From Gemmatimonadota bacterium (GTDB lineage Bacteria > Gemmatimonadota > Gemmatimonadetes > Gemmatimonadales > GWC2-71-9), in contig CP070666.1 in NCBI GenBank assembly GCA_020351775.1, forward strand, positions 3,223,461 to 3,264,379: a stretch of DNA of 40,919 bases, written 5' to 3'. Below, one piece after another: positions 16,879 through 25,161 of the stretch. Numbering within the stretch: the first letter of the stretch is position 1; each line of letters opens with the position of its first letter. The notes under the pieces are model-generated. The model had not been told where the DNA came from and did not search any database. It saw only the letters and a program-made list of their open reading frames with translations. Made by a program: the position numbers and the translations under genes.

Positions 16879-17144
16879 GACTCGCCCTCAGCCCGGGGCA
16901 AAGTGGACAGGAAGCGACCGATTGTCTGGTCGTGGAGCATGGAGGTGGCCCGTACCTTGACGCCGTTCTTCTCCGCAAACACCGCGACCGCGATCTCCTC
17001 ACCGCCCTGGCCCCTGAAGGTGGCGTACGACGGCCCCTCCGTTTCAGGGAAAGCGCTGTACTGAGGGACTCTCTCGGCAAAGAAGGTTTTGGCTCTCGCC
17101 AGCACTTCCTCGCCGGAAAGAGTGGTGGTCATCTCATGCATCAT
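16875..17144 (-). CDS. Small unknown protein, partner of the ubiquitin-like gene
   Basis: This 89-residue protein begins with ATG at 17144 (MMHEMTTTLSGEEVLARAK). GGGAGA lies upstream of that start; in-frame codons continue to 17219 but look random. It has a helix (EEVLARAKTFFAERVP) followed by beta strands (PSYATFRGQGGEEIAVAVFAE, shortened here in meaning to an alternating hydrophobic pattern, and GVKVRATSML). A C-terminal helix (DQTIGRFLSTLP) completes it. This alpha/beta layout resembles small immunity- or chaperone-sized domains, but I recognise no family. Its stop overlaps the next start by four bases, so the two proteins are probably made in equal amounts and may bind each other. Confidence 0.65.
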   Translation of the reverse strand: MMHEMTTTLSGEEVLARAKTFFAERVPQYSAFPETEGPSYATFRGQGGEEIAVAVFAEKNGVKVRATSMLHDQTIGRFLSTLPRAEGES

Positions 17145-17325
17145 AGGTTCTAGTCTCCCGGTCCGACTCCGTCCCATCCTGCTACGGCCGACTAAAGATA
17201 ATGAGTCTACTGGGCACAATCCTCAGGCCGATCCCACGGTTTTTGTTCCCATTTGTCGGCAAACGAGCTAAGATGAGCGTCCAGAATCAGGGTGAATTAG
17301 GCCTGTCAACATACCGAGATCAGCA

Positions 17326-18789
17326 ATGGCCGAAAACAGAGACCAATTCAGCACGCGTTGGGGTATTCTACTCGCCGCTATCGGCATGGCCGTCGGCACC
17401 GGGAACATCTGGCGGTTCCCCCGGGTTGCCGCGGAGAACGGTGGCGGTTCATTCCTGATCGCTTGGCTCGTATTCATGTTCGCCTGGTCAGTTCCCCTGG
17501 TCCTTGCCGAGTTCGCGCTCGGCAAGGCGACCCGCAGAGGGCCAGCTGGAGCCGTTGGCCACCTGATCGGGGCCAAACACAACTGGCTGGGTGGATTTGT
17601 CGGGCTATGCACGTGCTTCATCATGTTCTATTACTCGGTTGTAACGGGCTGGTGCATCAAGTACTTCTTTTCCACTTTGGGTTCGGGCCTGACGGAGGGC
17701 GGTCACGAGGCGTACTGGGAGCGGCTGACCACGGGCAACATCCAGCCGGTCGCATTTCACCTACTCGCACTCGTAATCGGTTGCTTCATCATCTCGCGCG
17801 GTGTCGTAAAGGGCATTGAGAGAACCAACCGCATACTCATTCCCGTACTGTTCGCGCTACTGATCGTGGCAGCCATCCGAGCCGTAGTGCTCCCGGATGC
17901 CGTCAAGGGCCTGGGCTTCCTATTCGCGCCCGCTTGGAGCGAGCTGTTGTCACACAAGGTGTGGCTCGAGGGATTGACCCAGTCGGCCTGGAGCGTAGGT
18001 GCAGCCTGGGGGCTGGTGATGACCTACGGCGTCTACCTGAAGCAGAGGGATGACTTTGTGCTGACCAGCTACACGACAGCCTTCGGCGACTATTCAGCGT
18101 CACTGTTGGCTGGCATCGCGATCATGTGCACCGTGTTTGCGGTGTTGCCGGAAGCAGAGGCCCGCGTGGCCCTTGGCGCAGGCAGCGAGGGCTTGACCTT
18201 CATCTGGCTGCCGCAGTTGTTCGAGCAGATTCCGGCAGGGAAGTTCTTCCTGGCCTTGTTCTTCTTGGCCCTCAGCTTTGCAGCGATGTCGTCGCTGATC
18301 GCGATGATCGAGATGGCCACCCGCATAGGGGTTGACCTGGGATTGACACGGAAGATGGCCGTTCCCCTGGTTGGGGTCACGGCGTTTCTCTTGGGACTAC
18401 CGTCGGCCTGGAAGCTCGGCTTCTTCCAGAACCAGGATTGGGTGTGGAGTCTCGGTCTGATGGTATCAGGCCTGTTCATCTCTCTGGCAGTGATCAAATT
18501 CGGAACGGGACGGTTCCGCGACGAGCTGATCAATACTCCAGCGGAACGCCACCCGGTTGGCCGGTGGTTCATCCCCGTCATCAAGTACGTCGTTCCACTC
18601 GAGTTCGTTGCACTCATGATTTGGTGGTTCTACCAGTCGGTGGTGAACTACGATCCCGAAGGATGGTGGCACCCGTTCCACACATACAGCCTGGGAACCA
18701 CATTACTGCAGTGGGCGCTGCTGATCGTGCTGCTGTTGCTGGGGAACCGGTGGTGGGCCGCTCGTGTTGGCACAAAGGAGGTTGACTGA
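17326..18789 (+). CDS. Sodium-dependent transporter, NSS/SNF family (LeuT fold)
   Basis: This 487-residue membrane protein belongs to the neurotransmitter:sodium symporter family. It imports an amino acid or amine with Na+. The helix 1 signature is clear: RWGILLAAIGMAVGTGNIWRFP contains the unwound GNIWRFP sodium and substrate site (shown here as a motif description). Twelve hydrophobic segments can be counted, as expected, including the helix 6-8 region (TYGVYLKQRDDFVLTS, LAGIAIMCTVFAVLP). The substrate is not predictable. The ATG at 17326 is preceded by GAGAT only, a weak ribosome site. A 33-residue membrane protein starts one base after the stop, like the MetP-MetS pair of Corynebacterium. 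No clear promoter is visible in the 181-base divergent gap upstream. Confidence 0.93.
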   Translation: MAENRDQFSTRWGILLAAIGMAVGTGNIWRFPRVAAENGGGSFLIAWLVFMFAWSVPLVLAEFALGKATRRGPAGAVGHLIGAKHNWLGGFVGLCTCFIMFYYSVVTGWCIKYFFSTLGSGLTEGGHEAYWERLTTGNIQPVAFHLLALVIGCFIISRGVVKGIERTNRILIPVLFALLIVAAIRAVVLPDAVKGLGFLFAPAWSELLSHKVWLEGLTQSAWSVGAAWGLVMTYGVYLKQRDDFVLTSYTTAFGDYSASLLAGIAIMCTVFAVLPEAEARVALGAGSEGLTFIWLPQLFEQIPAGKFFLALFFLALSFAAMSSLIAMIEMATRIGVDLGLTRKMAVPLVGVTAFLLGLPSAWKLGFFQNQDWVWSLGLMVSGLFISLAVIKFGTGRFRDELINTPAERHPVGRWFIPVIKYVVPLEFVALMIWWFYQSVVNYDPEGWWHPFHTYSLGTTLLQWALLIVLLLLGNRWWAARVGTKEVD

Positions 18790-18790
18790 G

Positions 18791-18892
18791 GTGAGTCTTA
18801 GTGGCTGGTTCTTGATGGTGATAGTCTTGGGTGGAGTCTGGGGTGGCTTCGTGTATCTGCTCTATCGCACGGTCAAGCGGGACCAGGACTGA
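18791..18892 (+). CDS. MetS-like small subunit of an NSS transporter
   Basis: This 33-residue open frame begins with GTG, nine bases after a perfect AGGAGG (18776-18781) and one base after the transporter stop. It encodes a short polar start, one hydrophobic helix (WFLMVIVLGGVWGGFVYLL), then the basic tail YRTVKRDQD. Size, single helix and position match the MetS/NSS small-subunit family, which is required by some NSS carriers for activity in the membrane. The strong ribosome site next to such a short frame is the best evidence that it is translated. It is too short for most gene callers. The family assignment is by architecture, not alignment. Confidence 0.8.
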   Translation: MSLSGWFLMVIVLGGVWGGFVYLLYRTVKRDQD

Positions 18893-18900
18893 TCCGGGCC

Positions 18901-18919
18901 CTAGGGCGCTCCCTAGCGC
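18901..18919. terminator. Alternative hairpins between convergent genes
   Basis: Two mutually exclusive perfect stems share this site: CTAGGG/CCCTAG with loop CGCT (18901-18916), and GCGCT/AGCGC with loop CCCT (18906-18919). They lie between the ends of the transporter operon and the M3-type peptidase gene. No T-tract follows, so this is a weak terminator candidate for either strand. Confidence 0.35.
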
Positions 18920-18939
18920 ACGTCAGATGGCAATACAAA

Positions 18940-20397
18940 TCAGGCCAGCAGTGCCTCGAGCCTTGCGGCGACTGGTTCGAACGCAACGGGCCAGCCCGTT
19001 TCTTCCTCAATCAATCTGTCAGCAGGTCTATCTTGGCCGCGTGCCATCAACTCCCGCACGAATGCTCCGGCCTGTGGGTTGCGGAACCAGTCTGTGTCAT
19101 ACCGTTCTCTGAGCGCGGCGGACAGCCTAGCCTCCATTTGCCAAGCCCTCAGATATCTGGCGGAGTAAAAGCCCGGATCCACATCAATTAGGTAATCACC
19201 CTCAGAATACTCAAAGAGCGTAGCTTCACTGAGCCTCTCGGCGTATTCACTCCCTAGTCCGACGAAGTTACTGCGGTGAAGCGACAGTTCGTACAGTAGT
19301 TTTGCGGCGTAGCGCCGCACCAAGTGCAGTTCCTGGACTGCAAGCTCGACTACGAGCTCGCGAATCTGACCTTTGTTGAGCTCGGTGTATCTCTCGAGCC
19401 AGTTGGGATCCATGGTGAGGTGGTCCCACAGCATGGCAAAGCCCTCCGTGACCGAGCTGTCACCGAGCCAGCGCGCCTCGAAGGGCAAGTCCCTCGCAGG
19501 AGTTGAGAAGTGCATTGCGTGTCCCAGCTCGTGCCAGAGCGTGCGGTAGTCCCTGTGACCACCCTGCGGTCTCATCACCAGGTACACTTCTTCCGGTACC
19601 CTCACTGGCACGCAGAACGCCCGGGACTGCTTGCCCTCGCGTTCTTCGGTATCGAAAATCACGCGACCTCGTTGCTCGATATCGAGACCCATTTCACCCA
19701 TCTGTTGGCGAGCAGTCGCGACGAGTTCATCGGGTGGAAAGGCTGCATCGTATTGATCGGCTCGAAAGGTCCAGGCAGTATCAGCCCTGACCAGCTCACC
19801 CAGTCCTACACCCAACCTTCGCTTAGCTAGCTTGGCCAAGCTATCCGAGAACACGTTTGATGTTTGTTCCAGAAACGTCTCTGCCAGATCGCCGAGGTTG
19901 GCAAGGTCGATGCCCGAGAGTGCCGCTACTCCATCCACATAGTCCGGGTACCCAAGTCGTCTCATCTCCGCGTGTTCGAGTGCGAAACGGTCCCGGCGGA
20001 TCCCGTTGAGCGCACTCGAGCCCTCCGTGGCCCGAGCCCGGTCCAGCGCCATTCTGTATCCGCGATCGGGCGAGTTAGCAAGTTCAATGGCCACACGGAG
20101 ATACGGTACTTTTGCTCCATCGACGATCAGGACCAGCTCCTGCTCCCGTACTAGCTGCCGCTCCTCATAAGGTGCCACCTTCCGTCCGATGCGGACTCCA
20201 ACAACCCACTCGAATAGTGCTTGCGAACCGCTGTCCCTAGCCACGTCGAGCGCGACATCGGACAGCAGCGAGTCGAAACGCTCATAGATGCGGCTGAATT
20301 CGGGCTCGGCCTTCAGGCCCGCCAGCGTCAGGTAGTATTCCCGGCCCAGTAGCTCCTGTAGCGATTCCCCGGTCAAAGTCAGCTGAGCAAGGTTCAC
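18940..20397 (-). CDS. M3-like zinc metallopeptidase (oligoendopeptidase type)
   Basis: This 485-residue cytoplasmic protein has the gluzincin motif HELGH (289-293) in [14 protein letters not shown]. The third zinc ligand is Glu318 in [12 protein letters not shown], 25 residues downstream of the second His, as in M3/M32-type peptidases. The rest is mainly helical, giving the closed channel that restricts such enzymes to short peptides. A C-terminal Tyr/Arg region ([18 protein letters not shown]) fits the M3 substrate-binding His/Tyr segment. It is shorter than PepF (about 600 residues), mainly at the N terminus. The ATG at 20397 overlaps the glycyl-tRNA synthetase stop by four bases, so it is co-translated with a housekeeping gene. 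Confidence 0.85.
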   Translation of the reverse strand: MNLAQLTLTGESLQELLGREYYLTLAGLKAEPEFSRIYERFDSLLSDVALDVARDSGSQALFEWVVGVRIGRKVAPYEERQLVREQELVLIVDGAKVPYLRVAIELANSPDRGYRMALDRARATEGSSALNGIRRDRFALEHAEMRRLGYPDYVDGVAALSGIDLANLGDLAETFLEQTSNVFSDSLAKLAKRRLGVGLGELVRADTAWTFRADQYDAAFPPDELVATARQQMGEMGLDIEQRGRVIFDTEEREGKQSRAFCVPVRVPEEVYLVMRPQGGHRDYRTLWHELGHAMHFSTPARDLPFEARWLGDSSVTEGFAMLWDHLTMDPNWLERYTELNKGQIRELVVELAVQELHLVRRYAAKLLYELSLHRSNFVGLGSEYAERLSEATLFEYSEGDYLIDVDPGFYSARYLRAWQMEARLSAALRERYDTDWFRNPQAGAFVRELMARGQDRPADRLIEEETGWPVAFEPVAARLEALLA

Positions 20398-21725
20398 CCA
20401 GCCAACTTCTCCAGCAGGTAGGACACCAGTTGATCCGCGTGCACACGATCCTGTGCCAGCGTATCACGATGGCGTACAGTGACAGTCTCGTCCTCCAGAG
20501 TCTGTCCATCCACTGTCACGCCAAAGGGCGTACCGGCTTCATCTTGACGGCGGTAGCGCCTGCCGATTGACCCACCATCATCGTAGAACGTCGGAAAACT
20601 GCCCCGGAGATCGTTGTGGATGCGATGAGCGAATTCCGGCATGCCATCTTTCTTGACTAGAGGAAATACCCCGACCTTGATGGGGGCAACGGCTGGGTTG
20701 AGACCTAGAACTACCCGTTCCTCTCCCTTGACCTGTTCCTCCCGATAAGCATCTGCCAACACAACGAGAGCAAGTCTATCGGCCCCGAGCGATGTCTCAA
20801 TGATGTACGGCGTGAACCTCTCCTTGGTGACCGGATCCATGTAGTCCAGCCTCTTCCCGGAGTACTCCTGATGCCGGCCCAGGTCGAAGTCGGTCCTGTT
20901 GTGAATCCCTTCGAACTCCTGCCATCCGAAGGGAAACTCGTATTCGATATCGAACGCGACCTTGGCGTAGTGAGCCAACTCATCGGCAGAGTGCTGGTGA
21001 AGACGGAGTTTGTCCGGAGCGATCCCCAGATCCACATGCCACTGCATGCGCAGGTCACGCCACTGCTCGAACCACTTGTCGTCATCACCGGGAGCCACGA
21101 AGTACTGCATCTCCATTTGCTCAAACTCACGCGTGCGAAAAATGAAGTTTCCCGGAGTTATCTCGTTTCTAAATGCTTTCCCTATTTGCGCTATGCCAAA
21201 GGGTATCTTCTGGCGCGATGACTGCATCACGTTCACGTAGTTCACGTAGATACCCTGCGCCGTCTCTGGTCGCAGGTACACTACAGCAGCGGCGTCTTCG
21301 ACGGGGCCCATGAACGTCTTGAACATCAGATTGAACAGGCGCGGCTCAGTGAGGTCGCATTGATCCGCTTCCCCCGGGATCTTGCTCGGTTTCTGTGGGC
21401 ACTGCATCTGGTCCAGTTGGTCAGCCCGGAACCGCGCCTTGCAGACACGACAGTCGACCATCGGATCTGTGAAGCCGGCGACATGCCCTGACGCTTCCCA
21501 TACCCGCGGATGCATCAGAATAGCGGCGTCAAGGCCCTCGATGTCGTCCCGCTCATGAACCATTGAACGCCACCACCGCTCTTTGAGGTTCTTTTTCAGC
21601 TCAACACCGAGCGGCCCGTAGTCCCAAACAGAACCCACACCACCGTAGATCTCGGAAGACTGAAAGACGAAGCCCCTCCGCTTGGCGAGGGACACCAGCC
21701 GCTCCATTTGCGAGTTATCGGCCAT
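20394..21725 (-). CDS. glyQS: Glycine--tRNA ligase, homodimeric class II
   Basis: This 443-residue enzyme charges tRNA-Gly. It is the single-chain alpha2 type (eukaryote/archaeon/Gram-positive-like), not the alpha2beta2 type of E. coli. Motif features are visible: [20 protein letters not shown] at the start, YGPLGVELK, the class II motif 2 region [15 protein letters not shown], and motif 3 around [13 protein letters not shown] Cys pair (CRVCKARF) followed by QCPQKP is the small insertion domain. The C-terminal anticodon-binding domain begins near [12 protein letters not shown]. The ATG start lies 47 bases after purA, with AAGGTG just upstream. Confidence 0.96.
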   Translation of the reverse strand: MADNSQMERLVSLAKRRGFVFQSSEIYGGVGSVWDYGPLGVELKKNLKERWWRSMVHERDDIEGLDAAILMHPRVWEASGHVAGFTDPMVDCRVCKARFRADQLDQMQCPQKPSKIPGEADQCDLTEPRLFNLMFKTFMGPVEDAAAVVYLRPETAQGIYVNYVNVMQSSRQKIPFGIAQIGKAFRNEITPGNFIFRTREFEQMEMQYFVAPGDDDKWFEQWRDLRMQWHVDLGIAPDKLRLHQHSADELAHYAKVAFDIEYEFPFGWQEFEGIHNRTDFDLGRHQEYSGKRLDYMDPVTKERFTPYIIETSLGADRLALVVLADAYREEQVKGEERVVLGLNPAVAPIKVGVFPLVKKDGMPEFAHRIHNDLRGSFPTFYDDGGSIGRRYRRQDEAGTPFGVTVDGQTLEDETVTVRHRDTLAQDRVHADQLVSYLLEKLAG

Positions 21726-21772
21726 CGCACCTTTTCATCGTGGAAGTTGCCTCAGCAAGTGCAGCCTTTCCT

Positions 21773-23056
21773 CTAGCAGACTTCTATCACCTGGTCTCGC
21801 CGGCTCCCGACACTCACGTACGACGCCGGAGCGCCCACCAGCTCAGTCATCCTGTCAAGATACGCTCGCGCCTCTTTTGGCAGATCGGACAAGACCCTCG
21901 CGTCAGCAGTGGAGCAGCGCCAGCCCGCGTGAGTCTCATAAACTGGCTCCACCGACTCAAGGACTCCCATCTCCGCCGGGACCGTATCGGTAGTCTCACC
22001 ACCCGTCCGGTAAGCCACGCAAATAGAGATTTCGTCAAACGCGTCCAACACATCGAGCTTGGTGATGGCCAGATTCGTCAGACCATTGATTCTCGCTGCA
22101 TAGCGCACCACCACCGAATCGAACCAGCCACACCTGCGCGGTCTACCCGTTGTGGCTCCATACTCCCCACCGTACTCGCGCAGCCTGTCTCCGATGTCGC
22201 TGGGAGCCTCAGTGGGAAGCGGACCGTTTCCGACCCGGGTCGTGTATGCCTTGACCACTCCAAGCACTACATCGATCGCCGTCGGCCCTATACCCGCTCC
22301 AACGGATGCTCCACCTGCGGTGGTATTCGATGCTGTAACAAACGGATAAGTGCCATGATCTACATCCAACAAGGCTCCCTGCGCCCCTTCTAGCAAGACG
22401 TTTTCACCCGCCTCGATCGCCTCGTGGATCAGCCACCCCGTGTCGGTTACCAGTGGCAGCAAGGCGGGTGTAACGCGCTCCAGCAACTGCATGTGTTGAT
22501 CGAAGTCAGCACGCTCCTCCACATCCATCAGCCGAAGTTGCTGATTGGCTCGCTCCACGTTGGCCCTGATGAGATTGGCTACACGGTCTGCGTTCCTCAG
22601 ATCACCGACTCGGATCCCCCTGCGACCCACCTTCTCCTCATACGCAGGGCCGATACCTCTACCCGTAGTCCCTATCTTCTTACTCCGCTCAGTGGCATGG
22701 TCGAGCAAGAGGTGATAGGGTAGCACGAGTTGCGCCCGATCGGACAGAAACAGTCGGCCATCCGATTCGATGCCGCGTTGCCGCAGTTCAGCCATCTCGG
22801 ATAATAGAGTCTCGGGATTGAGTACGACCCCGTTCCCGATCACGCATCGCGTGGCAGGATGGAGTATCCCTGATGGGATCAAGTGAAGAATGAACTGCTC
22901 GTCACCACAAACCACGGTATGGCCAGCGTTTGCACCACCCTGGTACCGCATGACCACGGTGGCACTCTCCGAGAGAATGTCTACGATCTTGCCCTTCCCC
23001 TCATCACCCCACTGTGCACCAACCACGACGAGGCAACGGCGCCCGGGAGCAAACAT
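21773..23056 (-). CDS. purA: Adenylosuccinate synthetase
   Basis: PurA joins IMP and aspartate using GTP to form adenylosuccinate, the first committed step to AMP. The 427 residues match the family. Motifs seen are the GTP-binding loop GAQWGDEGKGK, the catalytic segment GGANAGHTV, the IMP-binding GRGIGPAYEEK, and the Asp-binding loop TTTGRPRRCGW (near GATTGRPRRC). The C-terminal base-binding SVGSRRDQ is present. The ATG at 23056 is preceded by GGAGGG at a spacing of ten. Immediately upstream lies a strong terminator hairpin, and beyond it a good promoter. Confidence 0.97.
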   Translation of the reverse strand: MFAPGRRCLVVVGAQWGDEGKGKIVDILSESATVVMRYQGGANAGHTVVCGDEQFILHLIPSGILHPATRCVIGNGVVLNPETLLSEMAELRQRGIESDGRLFLSDRAQLVLPYHLLLDHATERSKKIGTTGRGIGPAYEEKVGRRGIRVGDLRNADRVANLIRANVERANQQLRLMDVEERADFDQHMQLLERVTPALLPLVTDTGWLIHEAIEAGENVLLEGAQGALLDVDHGTYPFVTASNTTAGGASVGAGIGPTAIDVVLGVVKAYTTRVGNGPLPTEAPSDIGDRLREYGGEYGATTGRPRRCGWFDSVVVRYAARINGLTNLAITKLDVLDAFDEISICVAYRTGGETTDTVPAEMGVLESVEPVYETHAGWRCSTADARVLSDLPKEARAYLDRMTELVGAPASYVSVGSRRDQVIEVC

Positions 23057-23082
23057 CGAGAAGTCACCCTCCGTTATCAGCC

Positions 23083-23113
23083 AAAAAAAGAGCCCCGGGG
23101 GTTACCGCGGAGC
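23083..23113 (-). terminator. Rho-independent terminator or attenuator before purA
   Basis: On the minus strand a GC-rich hairpin (GCTCCGCGG, loop TAAC, CCCCGGGGC with one mismatch and one G-U) is followed by CTC and seven T. It lies after the M28 peptidase stop and only 27 bases before the purA start. A second small stem (ATCC-GAA-GGAT, about 23114-23124) precedes it. It ends the upstream operon and could also attenuate purA. Confidence 0.75.
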
Positions 23114-23125
23114 ATCCTTCGGATA

Positions 23126-23154
23126 AAGCTAGACTCCCTTTCGAAGCACGTCAA
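23126..23154 (-). promoter_or_regulatory. Sigma-70-type promoter facing purA, upstream of the terminator
   Basis: On the minus strand TTGACG (23154-23149, five of six) is followed by 17 bases and TAGCTT (23131-23126, three of six). The -35 box overlaps the stop codon of the M28 peptidase gene. RNA started here, near 23119, would run straight into the terminator hairpin before reaching purA. The -10 match is weak, so chance is possible. Confidence 0.4.
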
Positions 23155-24263
23155 CTGAGCAGCGCTTCGACAGCACGAGCTGCAGATTCTCCCGCGATGA
23201 GAGCGGATCCGATCTCGACTCGCTCTGCCGAATCGGCACTAGTGTGCACCACTCGAAGCGTGCTCCATCCCCCCCGGCTCACAGTCGCCCCCCCCATGCC
23301 TCCCTTCTGTAGGACCACACCATCGACCAACACCCCTGCGGGGAGCCCCCGGCGGGCCAACTCCCCGCGCGCCTCAGCCAGTGCCACCGCCAAAGCCACT
23401 GCAACCTTGGCACTGCGATCACCCGTCGCGCCCCCGCGCCGTCCGTGTCTCGTGATCCGATACTTCCCACACGAGTCCAGTCCGTCGAAATTGATGAAGT
23501 CGCCTTGTGCACGGCCCGCAGCCACCCAAGCCCGCGCCCCCGCCATGGCGAACTCCTCGGCGCCCGTGATCAGCACGCCCACGTCATCCCTGTTGCTGAG
23601 CCGTTCGGCGGCCACGAGAGCCGCTATCACGCCCGTGGCATTGTCCACCGCGCCGGGTGAATCGTTGGACACCGCTCCCCTGGAAAGCACAGCTCCACCG
23701 ACTGCGGTCAGCAGCACGGGGGCAACTGCGGCCCACCATGGGAGTGGCGTGAACGCTCGGGCCGCCAGGGCTATCGTGAACAGAGCAAGCCCCGACCCGA
23801 GGACCCCAACCGCCAGGACGCGCCCGGCAAGTGAGAGGCCTTGCCCCTTGCTGTCCGAGTGGGCCACCAGCCAGAACTTGGGAGAGCATCCCCGTCTGGC
23901 CCAGACATTGGCCGCTTCCACCTCTGCGGTGGAAAGCGGAATCATGCCGCCAGCGATGCCGACAGCCAGGAACGCGGCCAGCGCATATGCCGCGAGGCCA
24001 GTTAGCAGTATGGGCCAGCCTGGGAGATCCACTACGAGGAAGGGAGCAAGAGTCAGCGCCACCCATCCGCACGCTGCTCCGAACAGTGCCACGGCGGTCA
24101 GCGCGCGAGGAGACGTCTTGAATCGCTGTAGCTCGACCGAATAGCCCAGCTGCTCCAGCCGGGCCGTTATCGCACTTTCGACCCCCGTAAGAGGCTGCGA
24201 GCCGGCAATCCGGGGAACGGCGATCCTGTCAAAGAAGCCCGCCACCCAATCGTCGCGCTGCAC
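23151..24263 (-). CDS. M28-family zinc aminopeptidase with embedded membrane helices
   Basis: This 370-residue protein keeps the five metal ligands and catalytic Glu of M28 peptidases: His135 and Asp137 (VAHSDSKGQ), bridging Asp207 (SPGAVDNATG), Glu236/Glu237 (TGAEEFAM), Asp260 (NFDGLD) and His340 (RVVHTSAD). Two hydrophobic pairs interrupt the fold, at about 53-108 before the first ligand and 144-195 between His135 and Asp207. It is therefore probably a polytopic membrane enzyme with the catalytic part on one face. The GTG at 24263 follows the upstream stop by one base. It is the last gene of the operon that includes a DapA-family lyase; a substrate cannot be assigned. Confidence 0.83.
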   Translation of the reverse strand: MQRDDWVAGFFDRIAVPRIAGSQPLTGVESAITARLEQLGYSVELQRFKTSPRALTAVALFGAACGWVALTLAPFLVVDLPGWPILLTGLAAYALAAFLAVGIAGGMIPLSTAEVEAANVWARRGCSPKFWLVAHSDSKGQGLSLAGRVLAVGVLGSGLALFTIALAARAFTPLPWWAAVAPVLLTAVGGAVLSRGAVSNDSPGAVDNATGVIAALVAAERLSNRDDVGVLITGAEEFAMAGARAWVAAGRAQGDFINFDGLDSCGKYRITRHGRRGGATGDRSAKVAVALAVALAEARGELARRGLPAGVLVDGVVLQKGGMGGATVSRGGWSTLRVVHTSADSAERVEIGSALIAGESAARAVEALLS

Positions 24264-24264
24264 A

Positions 24265-25161
24265 CTACGAGGTGCAGAGGCCGGCTCGACGGACTAGCTC
24301 GTGGACCCTTTCGCGATCCCCGGCGCTGAGGTCGCTGAGCGGGGAACGCACTGGCCCACCTGCAAGCCCCACTGCGTCAACAGCGGTTTTCACGCCTGCC
24401 ACTCCGTATCCCCCAACGATTTCGCGGTGTAATGGAGCTAGCTTCTCCTGAGTTGCACCAGCCCGTTCCCTGTCACCCGCCGCGAAGGCTTCTCCGATTT
24501 CCACCGTCAACTCGGCCGCGAAACAGCCGGCGGCAGCGATAGCTCCTGCCGCTCCCAGTTCCAGTGCAGCATAGAACAAGGCGCCAGATCCCATGAACAG
24601 GGTCCAGTCGGGCACCGCATCACGATAGGCGGCGAAGTTCTTTAGATCCCCTGATGAATCCTTGATACCCCAGATGTTCGGGTGGTCCGCAATCGACGCC
24701 AGCAATGTGTCGGTGAGTGACACGTGCGTGTACTTGGGCATGTTGTAGAGAAAGACTGGAAGCGGTGACTCATCGGCCACTTGTCGAAAGTGCCGCGACA
24801 GTGATGCAGCCGTCAGCACTGGAGCATAGTAGGATGGTGACCTCACCAACACCGCGTCAGCACCTGCTGCTCCTGCCACTTTGCAGGCGGCGATGGTGGC
24901 ACGCGTGGATTCCCGTCCGGCGCCGGCTATCAGCCAACGGTCTGGTGGCACAACATCACGCAACCAGTCCACTATGTGTCGGTACTCGCCGTCGTCCAGC
25001 AACGATGCCTCACCGGTGGACCCGCAAGCAACCAACCCATCGACGCCGCGATCGAGAAGCGCACGTGCGTTGTCCCTCAAGTGCACCGGCGCCACATCAC
25101 CGGTGGCGCTATCGAAGGGCGTAGTCAACGGAACCAGCAGACCACTTGGCTTGTCATTCAC
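24265..25161 (-). CDS. DapA/NanA-family aldolase (dihydrodipicolinate synthase-like)
   Basis: This 298-residue TIM-barrel protein belongs to the class I pyruvate-aldolase family. Landmarks are the GSTGE carboxylate-binding motif (47-51), Tyr139 in FLYNMPKYT, and the Schiff-base Lys167 in WGIKDSSGD. True DapA makes hydroxytetrahydrodipicolinate for lysine and peptidoglycan synthesis, but relatives cleave sialic acid, KDG or hydroxyproline derivatives. The pattern after Lys167 (KDSSGDLKNF) and the isolated gene (no dapB or lysA nearby) leave the substrate open. The GTG at 25161 overlaps the ATPase gene by eight bases; an open frame to 25257 lies inside that gene and is unlikely. A one-base gap separates it from the M28 gene. 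Confidence 0.83.
   Translation of the reverse strand: MNDKPSGLLVPLTTPFDSATGDVAPVHLRDNARALLDRGVDGLVACGSTGEASLLDDGEYRHIVDWLRDVVPPDRWLIAGAGRESTRATIAACKVAGAAGADAVLVRSPSYYAPVLTAASLSRHFRQVADESPLPVFLYNMPKYTHVSLTDTLLASIADHPNIWGIKDSSGDLKNFAAYRDAVPDWTLFMGSGALFYAALELGAAGAIAAAGCFAAELTVEIGEAFAAGDRERAGATQEKLAPLHREIVGGYGVAGVKTAVDAVGLAGGPVRSPLSDLSAGDRERVHELVRRAGLCTS

Noticed and set aside
17145..17325. Promoters in the divergent gap before the NSS transporter
   Set aside because: Candidate pairs such as TTGTTC and TAAGAT have 20-base spacing, and TTGTGC and TATCTT have 13. None is convincing, so none is listed.
18971..18990. GGTTCGAAC sequence like a tRNA T-loop
   Set aside because: It encodes part of the peptidase C terminus (VAFEPVAAR) and has no cloverleaf context.
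23014..24144. A 376-codon plus-strand frame across the M28 peptidase gene
   Set aside because: Low-complexity Ala/Ser/Pro/Arg translation, typical of the shadow of a GC-rich gene; the minus strand has complete M28 metal ligands.
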